Shown: positions 57,021-64,000 of the stretch, piece after piece
Layout of the letters: each line of letters begins with the position of its first letter
Numbering within the stretch: the first letter of the stretch is position 1
Origin: Mactromeris polynyma
Lineage: Eukaryota > Mollusca > Bivalvia > Venerida > Mactridae
Direction: 5' to 3'
Length of the DNA: 64,000 nucleotides
NCBI GenBank assembly: GCA_032209605.1
Contig: JASFXZ010000009.1
Location: 19,951,553 to 20,015,552, forward strand
The notes under the pieces: model-generated
What the model was told of the DNA's origin: nothing
Databases searched by the model: none
What the model saw: only the letters and a program-made list of their open reading frames with translations
Position numbers and translations under genes: made by a program

Positions 57021-57450
57021 AAGTGGGTTTTTTACCAAAAAGCGAGTTTTTTCTGGGTTTTTAATAAGAAGCGATTTTTTTCTGGGTTTTAAGCGAGTCT
57101 TTTTGGAAATAAGTGAGTTTAAGTAGGTTTAAGTGGTTTTTTCCCCGCAGAAGTGGGTTTTCTGCACAAGGAGTTGGTTTAAGCGAGTCTTTTTTTACAA
57201 AATGAGCAAAAAGCGAGTCTTTTACTTTAGAAGTGGGTCTTTTTCTTAAAAAGTGAGCAAAATGCGCGTCTTTTATTTTAGAACCGGGTCTTTTTTCTTA
57301 TAAGCGAGTCTTAATACTCAAAAAGCGAGTCACTTGAAATTTGACACGAATAAAAGTGTGTCTTTTTCATAATAAGTGGGTTTTTCGCCAGAGTTTATTA
57401 CTATGAAAAAACTCACTTAAAACTCGCTTTTTAGAAAGTGGGTCTTTTTC
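57021..57450. repeat. cluster of AAGYGRGTCTTTTT motifs
   Basis: More than a dozen degenerate copies of AAGCGAGTCTTTTT / AAGTGGGTTTTTT in plus orientation at irregular spacing. Two inverted copies lie near the end (AAAACTCGCTTTTT region, about 57405-57435). The layout resembles the subterminal arrays of the transposon at 26604 but with a different motif. Confidence 0.6.
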
Positions 57451-57628
57451 TATTGCTGTTTTTAGTGAGAACAAAGACGATATTCTTAAGAGCTTTTAGC
57501 ATTCTCAAGCATTCTAATTGTTGATTTTCCATTAAAAACCTTTATGTCAAAAGAAAAGAACAAAAATACATAATTAATCCATTTATTTATAAGAAATGAC
57601 CAAGATATTTTGATAAAGTAATAACAAA

Positions 57629-57985
57629 CAAGAGTGGCAAACTGTCACAAAATACGCCCGTCATAAGTCAGAGCATAGGGCGCGATGTGGCTGGTTATTG
57701 AACTTGGCCGAGCTATATTATACCCACAAAATTTGTCACCAAGTTTGGTAAAGATGGGACGAAATCTCCTTGACTTTGAGAGCAGACAAGGCTAATTTGG
57801 CCAATTTTGGATAATTCAAGGGCCATAATTCAAAAGTGCCTGGGGCGATGTGGCTGGTTATCGAACATGGCCGAGATATTATTCCCTCAAACATTTTCAC
57901 CAAGTTAGGTGAAGATCAGATGAAAAGTCTTTGACTTGGAGAGCGGACAACATGTGGACGCCGCCTGCCACGGGTGTACATATTT
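57629..57985. mobile_element. dispersed repeat of a type common in bivalves
   Basis: Contains two related halves with GGGCGATGTGGCTGGTTAT...GAACWTGGCCGAG and CACCAAGTTWGGTRAAGAT, and ends GTGGACGCCGCCTGCCACGG. From memory this wording is widespread in bivalve genomes as a MITE-like repeat. I cannot confirm it by search. Confidence 0.5.
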
Positions 57986-58369
57986 AGAGAGACTCACATT
58001 GCTTATATATACATACATACATGCACCATATGACTACTTTGACTTAAATGTGAATTATTTAAAGCATATATACTAGGAAACATCCTAAACACAAATGTAT
58101 ATGTACACATATATATATAACTAACAATTGGCAAGATAATTACTAAACAACAGTTTCAAGAAAAAATTCAAAGTTTTCACTATATAACTCTATGTAAAAC
58201 AGTGACCCCCAAGGCGCGGCTAATTTTGACCCCATAGGCATAATTTGAACCATCTAGAACCACTAGACAATGCTAAACACCAAATATCTAAGCCCTTCCC
58301 TTACAGTTTGGTCAAGAAGATTTTTAAGTTTTTCCTTTCAGTTGCCATGGCAACCAGAGTTATTCATGG
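57986..58369. other. no gene seen
   Basis: AT-rich spacer with short TATA/CATA runs, up to the start of the right copy of the older duplication. Confidence 0.4.
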
Positions 58370-58661
58370 ACAATTAGGTCGGTTACATAGGAAAACTTTG
58401 GGTGTGTAATTGTTTTCAGAAATCTGGCTTTATATTTAATTATAACATATTCCCATCTACTTTGTTTGGGAAGAATCTTCGTTATATGTCCGTGTGGTGC
58501 TGGATGTGTAGAGAATGGTCACATTTTAAATAAAGATACAATGTCATTATACAGACGTAAGCGGTGAGTTGATTATTCCAAGAAGAGATAATGTTCTCAA
58601 TTAAACATCTATAGATCTACGCGATATTGAATCAGAGGTGTGTAGTAAGTCAATCATCATG

Positions 58662-61600
58662 TTAATGGTTTCCAATAGACTTTGTGAGATTGAACAGTAT
58701 TTGATCCATAGGACTCGGCTCATACAGACTGACACCTGAAAAAAAACAATTAAAGTTATGTGTAAACATTGTAAAATTGGTCAGCCTTGTACATTGAGTA
58801 CATACTTTGCATTTATATCATTTATGAAATTACTGACAATATTGTACCATTATACAGTCCAGTTTTGAACTAACCGGCATGACCGCTTAGTTCTTACATA
58901 CAAAAAAGCCAGCACTGCCGAAAAAAATGTCCGCTCCATATATCTTCCTTTGCCAACTGCTCTTCCTATTCAAGAAGGTTTAAAGAGTGATACATATATA
59001 TTATTTTCATTTTGTACATGAATATTTCTTTCTTGCCGAGATGATGCTGGACTTAGCAAGAAATATCTTTAAAAAAGGTGGTCGGCGCAATTTGAAGGTC
59101 AAGATTTGTTATGCAACATACAAAATTTCGAGATGTTATGATTGCTGGTCACTCCAGTTCCAAAATGGAGTTCGGTAAATTAACCGAAATTCAGTAGATT
59201 TCGGTAAGGTAACGTACCCTTAATCGAAAGGTTAACCAATCGGCGTCAAGGTTACAAACCTTGTACGGCTAAAGAGAAATTACTTTGGTGGTTTTAGACT
59301 ATGTTACAACAATACTGGATGAAGCCAATTAGGTTCAAATGAGCCAGGTACATCTTTATTATACTCTCTGCGACAAATACATACATGTTTTTGATATGGT
59401 CATAAATTTTATGAAATTCATTATGAAATACGTATCTTTAACACGACCGAATTTTAAAATTATAGGAAAATCAACATTCAACTCTAACCAGATTGTGTCT
59501 ACCGACTTTGCACATTGTCAACAGTTTCCCGGAACACAAATGCCTGTCCCAATTAAGCTATGACTTTCATCGCAACAGAATGCGTAAATATATAGGATCA
59601 TTTACTGTCTCGACGTATCTCTCTTACCAACATCCAGATCACCGTCTTGATTTGATATCCCCCAGTATGTTTTGTTCTGTTCCCAGTTCCCGAAAACACC
59701 ATTGATGGAATCAACAAAGTATCCGGCTCCTCCCGGAACAACGGGGAAATAAGTAACAGTAAATCTGAAAAGTACGAATACACCATTTCATTCCCATTGA
59801 ATCCTCCGGAATGAATATTTATTCCTCTTCAAATTTTTATTTTACAATCTCATATGGAAATAGTATGGCACAAATCTCAGACAGAATGTAGAACACCAAT
59901 ATATTGATACATCTAAAAAGAATACAGTCACATAACATAAACTACTTGAAACTAGTTAATGTTTGCAACATGCGTCGAATGATTTCTTATTGAATGAAAA
60001 TGAATTGGGTGGTCTGATGCCAAAGTGAACTAAGCCTCGCATAGGTCATTTTGAGAAGATTGACTTTAAAGTATTTTGAGTTCCCCATAAAAGACGATAA
60101 TTTCTAGACAACGTTTGAAGTATTCATGCTTTTATTTGGTGATATAGCAATACATTATTATTTAGTTCCAAATGATATATTTATTTGCAGTTTTTAAAAG
60201 AAAGGATTTTGTATAGTTCCTTTTGGCATGTATACTTAACTTCAAAATTTGAAATAATGCCCAAGTGAACTGCTGGTTCATAGTTCAGTCAGGCTTTGTA
60301 ACGTGTATGAACCTATAAAAGACGTGGGTTAGTACACCTTTTAAAATTCTCCTGCTATAGACGTCTTAGAAAGCTGGAAAGTATACCAAAATCAAAAATC
60401 CCTTTTTAAATAGTAACAAGGATAAGACAGCTCCATCTTCATGAAAATGTGGGTTAGTTCACTTTGGCATCAGACCACCCAATTGAAAAGATCAGGCGTG
60501 TTTCATCATTTTTGGAATCCTAGTACCAACCTTGAATAATTGGAAAATAGCGTCTTGACACTTCACTACGAAAAAAGGAAACTTGAAATTTATAAAAGAC
60601 ATCAAACTGTTTCACTTAGCGTACAACTACCGGGATATTTAGAGAAAAGTACTTAGTAGGTACTACAATTAATTTGTAAATTTAATAACACAAAACGCTT
60701 CAACGGAAGCAAAGTCAGTAAAGGAAGCAATGTAGCCATTTGCAATTTTTAATGTCTGGACGGGGAAAACATATTTACTGCTTAGGGCATATTTCCGTTT
60801 TGGTGAGGTATAATATATCTGGATATTGAGGAAACTTGATTTCGTAGTGTTTTAAATCGGAGAAAATCATGAATGTTGTAATTACCCGGAAAACTTGACT
60901 GGATCTATGCCGCAAGCCACTTGCATATAGTCAATCAATCGCTTTTCTCGTGTTATTGGTAACTGGATAGTGGCATCGAAGTATGGTTCGTGCATCCCAT
61001 TTTTGATTGTATATGTAAAGTTTTGACTGTAAAATTAACACATGAATATGTATAACTGAATTTGATTGAAGTGCATAATCAGCTTGTATAATCGGGTGGT
61101 AAATGCTGTTAAATTACATTAGTGTAATTCTCAGAGATTTTTCTAGTTTCTGCTCGCCACTGAATCATAAATCATTCCTCAAATGTTTCAATTAGCTGTT
61201 GCAATTAATGTAAAAACATGACGTCATCTTTATTGCGTTTTTCTCAGAGACGAGGTTCAGTGCATTTGGTCCGAAAATCTCAGAGATTTCCACATTTATT
61301 TTGATTAAAGGAAGTATCGAATCAATTAGATTTTTTGGTTTTTATCTTTTGAAGTTTTCCTCAATCTCTTTCTCGTAATACTCTTACGTAGAATGACATA
61401 TACTCGTACGTATTTATATAACATAAAACTATGCAGATCACGTACAATTAATTCCCATCAGATGTTCAACTACATTTCATATCTTTAGATTGTGTTTGGC
61501 TGAAACGTGATAACTGAATACTGCCACGCATATTTTGACAGCATGTATTACATTTTAATTGCATATCTTCTAGCTTGGATAGTGCTTCAAATTACCACAT

Positions 61601-61927
61601 CCCTAACACCACTAACAGCGTTGTTAATAACTGAAATGTTGCATGTAATTTAATCCTTGAATAAATACTTCATCGACATATTTATAACCACGATTTATAT
61701 CACTGAGAACTGAATAGTGTTTACCTTTCAGCATTGTCAGGTGATGTAGATGTAGTCAACTGCGTAGTCAACTGCGTAGTCAGCGGCGTAGTCAGCGGCG
61801 TAGTCAACTTCGTAGTCAACGGCGTAGTCAACTTCGAAGTCAACGGCGTAGTCAACTTCGGCTGTTGTGTCGTAGTTACTTGTCTTTCGGTGGTCATTGC
61901 CTCATGGTTCTTTGGTTCTGGCAGATT
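58662..61927 (-). CDS. IF3: intrinsic-factor/transcobalamin-like secreted protein, four 3' exons
   Basis: Exons in transcript order: 61725-61927 (203 nt), 60886-61026 (141 nt), 59628-59764 (137 nt) and 58662-58735 (74 nt, TAA). Splice signals and phases match IF2. The linker exon is 108 bases longer than in IF2 because a 12-bp unit encoding Leu-Thr-Thr-(Pro/Lys/Gln) is repeated about nine extra times. This gives a mucin-like, probably O-glycosylated stalk before the DUF4430-type domain. The first domain exon differs from IF2 at about 9 of 46 residues, yet key landmarks (NFTYTIKN, IDYMQVACG, YFVDSINGV, TYW, VSLYEPS) are kept, so the gene looks functional. The 5' exon is not identified; a transposon starts at 62839 upstream. 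Confidence 0.75.
59040..59290 (-). repeat. dispersed repeat X, minus orientation (third copy)
   Basis: In the last intron of IF3, at the same place as in IF1 and IF2, so it predates these duplications. Confidence 0.7.
60003..60484. mobile_element. uninterrupted 482-bp MITE
   Basis: The left end 60003-60031 and right end 60456-60484 are perfect 29-base inverted repeats (AATTGGGTGGTC... and ...GACCACCCAATT). No coding capacity. It sits in the IF3 intron between exons 59628 and 60886, at the same place as the split copy in IF2. Confidence 0.8.
61750..61860 (-). repeat. 12-bp coding minisatellite in IF3 linker
   Basis: Units such as TTGACTACGCCG on the minus strand, with CAG and AAG variants of the last codon. 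Absent from the IF2 exon, which has a single LTT. Confidence 0.85.
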
Positions 61928-62300
61928 CTTGAAAAATGTAAATATATTGTCAAGTTATTTATCGAATAATAATTTGCAGCTACTTCTTAAATTTACACAA
62001 AAACAAATGAATAAGTCTAGCATAACCTGTCTCATACAGAGGACACATCCCCCAAAGCAACAGGTGCCCGGAAAATATACATACAAGTAGACAATTACTA
62101 AACCACGAAAGTTTACACAAACTCCAGAATATAAATTCGAGGATAATTTATTCCCTGCATTCATTATACACAATATTTACTTGAACGGGTATAACATTAC
62201 ATACATCTTTTCAGTTTACATCCAAAATGCGTTTGCAAGTTGTTTATAACTGACACAAGATTTCCGCTTTAAATTTTTTGGCTGGCTCGTATTTGTTCAA

Positions 62301-62838
62301 GTTTCAAAGTTTTTGCGCAAAGTTGACTTTGATATAACATTTTATCTAAGCTAAGTACACAATTTTAATTTCACACACTGGTAGCTACAGCTTTTTAGAA
62401 AACTATAGTCTAATCATGAGTTACTGTTCTTAGGAACTCATCCTCGACGGGACACTGTGCGTAACTATAGCAACACAGTAAACAAACGATATCTCGTCTG
62501 AACTTACGAAAGGGATAGGTTTAGAAAACCTTTCAAATTCGCAGCTGATGTTAAAAGTTGTAACATTATTTGAAGCTGGTTATTTAGTAAGAGACGTTGT
62601 TGATATATTTGGGGAAATCCCGCAGATATGTTTCAAAGAGGAAGGCAAGATTGAGGTTAAACTGTTCTTTAAATGATGCGTAGCAGTCTGGACGTCATAG
62701 AGTCATTTGCAAGAGGGTTAACTGTATGATCAATAAGTTAAAGTATAATGTGTACATACTTTGCTACATCATATGAAAGTTTAAAGTAAATATAATGAAA
62801 CAATTTACTCGACTCGGAACATCTAGTCCTCCATATTT
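62301..62838. other. no gene seen
   Basis: AT-rich sequence upstream of IF3 (minus strand). A signal-peptide exon was looked for here and not found. Confidence 0.4.
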
Positions 62839-64000
62839 GGTATCGAGACTTTTCAACCCCAAGACTTTTCAACCCCAAGACTTTTCAACCCCTATTGTAA
62901 AAAATCCAAGACTTTTCAACCCCACTGTCATTTTCAACCCCTAATTAGCCTAAGACTTTTCAACCCCTGTTAAAATCAAGACTTTTCCACCCCTAATAAA
63001 CCAAGACTTTTCAACCCCTGGAATATGTTTTTAATTGGACAATTATCACATTTGTTACCTGGAAAAATGTTGACAATCACGTTGTTTAAGTTTAATTTTT
63101 AAGTTTATTTACATTCCAAAATGAATACTAATAAAGACATATACACACAAAATACACACAGTCATTCTATCACATTTTATTAGGCCTAAAACTGTAGGTG
63201 GAATTTAATTGGTATTTAATTGATGATGTGATTTGTTATTCTAATTCAGTCTAATTACGCTGTCACTTACACTCAAAAATTATTTATTTATATATACATA
63301 ACTTTATTGCCTCCATTTTCTGGAGATATATGGTTTAACAATTATTTATGAATATATACATACATAAAGGAAGAATAGTGAATACTATATACAGCATATA
63401 GAAAGGAAAAAAGGACGAATACATAGCCAATTGAATAGAATAAAACATCAAGTCTCTTGCACGTAACTAGTCTCACATTATGTTACCATTTGACCTCACG
63501 GAGTATGTTTAGTTCAAACGAAACGAAAATTTGACACTATACATGTAAGGAAATGGTAATACGTATTATTGGTAAAGCAGTCTCATGAATTTGCCGAGAC
63601 TGCTTTACCAATTCAAACTATTCAAACACTTGTTATTCAAACTGGCACATAAATTGACTCAGAAACACTTCTTATTTCACACTGGCACACTATTTATTCA
63701 CACTGTCACAATTATTTGCACATACACTTAACCGTTTATCTCGCCGATTTCACGCAGAAAATCCTCGCATACAATGTCCCGTTCATCATACTTGTCCCAG
63801 AGTCGTTACGTAACACAGTCAACAAACATAACAATTACATTGTCTTTATTGGTATAGTCGATCATTAATCATTGACCATTTGTTATATCAAAAAACTGTT
63901 TATATTAATGATATTTGGTCGATTTTAATAATTGTATTTAACTAACTATTCCTTATTTCTGAAAAATAAATATCAATAGTAGCACTCCTTAATCTTACCA
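62839..64000 (+). mobile_element. second copy of the motif-array DNA transposon, cut by window end
   Basis: Starts GGTATCGA then GACTTTTCAACCCC repeats, exactly like 26604, with three instead of four tightly spaced copies first. About 1,160 bases match 26604-27765 closely, including internal landmarks near 27590. The flank before it (CTCCATATTT) is unrelated to GCCGTACT, so this is an independent insertion and fixes the element's left terminus. The right end and any target duplication lie outside the window. Confidence 0.85.

Larger units (their letters stand above)
58370..62300. repeat. older segmental duplication, right copy
   Basis: Matches 44146-50307 minus the Crypton. Carries IF3, a repeat X copy and the uninterrupted MITE. 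Confidence 0.75.

Overview
The window is eukaryotic nuclear DNA, most likely from a mollusc and probably a bivalve. Genes are split by GT-AG introns and the DNA is AT-rich. It is crowded with transposons of kinds common in aquatic invertebrates: a tyrosine-recombinase (YR) retrotransposon, a Crypton, tRNA-derived SINEs and foldback MITEs. A dispersed repeat near 57.6-58.0 kb looks like one I associate with bivalve genomes. The species cannot be fixed from the sequence alone.

Backbone: a tandem segmental duplication. Unit 1 (about 4290-19851) and unit 2 (about 19950-45788, interrupted by an 11-kb insertion) start at the 5' end of the same SINE and end inside the same MITE. Each carries (i) a plus-strand four-exon gene for a secreted 269-residue protein with ten cysteines (S1, 11979-17272; S2, 38613-43206), with intron 1 filled by 31-bp and 33-bp minisatellites, and (ii) minus-strand exons of a secreted protein with a transcobalamin/intrinsic-factor-like C-terminal domain (DUF4430 type). 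An older, more diverged duplication (about 44146-50307 versus 58370-62300) gives a third copy of the second gene. Copy 1 keeps only its last two exons; copies 2 and 3 each show four exons, including a Thr/Pro-rich linker expanded by 12-bp repeats in copy 3.

Inserted DNA: unit 2 carries a DNA transposon (26604-37590) flanked by an 8-bp target duplication. Its ends are arrays of the 14-mer GACTTTTCAACCCC in opposite orientations. Nested inside is an apparently intact Ngaro-type YR retrotransposon (28508-36380) with split direct repeats (A1 ... B1-A2 ... B2) and open frames for Gag, RT/RNase H, tyrosine recombinase and an SGNH hydrolase. Splice-site phases suggest that a short basic leader from gag can be joined in frame to both the recombinase and the SGNH domain. 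A second copy of the DNA transposon starts at 62839 and runs off the window. A decayed Crypton (46071-48273) sits inside a MITE in an intron of copy 2 of the intrinsic-factor-like gene.

The first 4.3 kb and 50.3-58.4 kb hold no gene I can support, only repeats and transposon relics.
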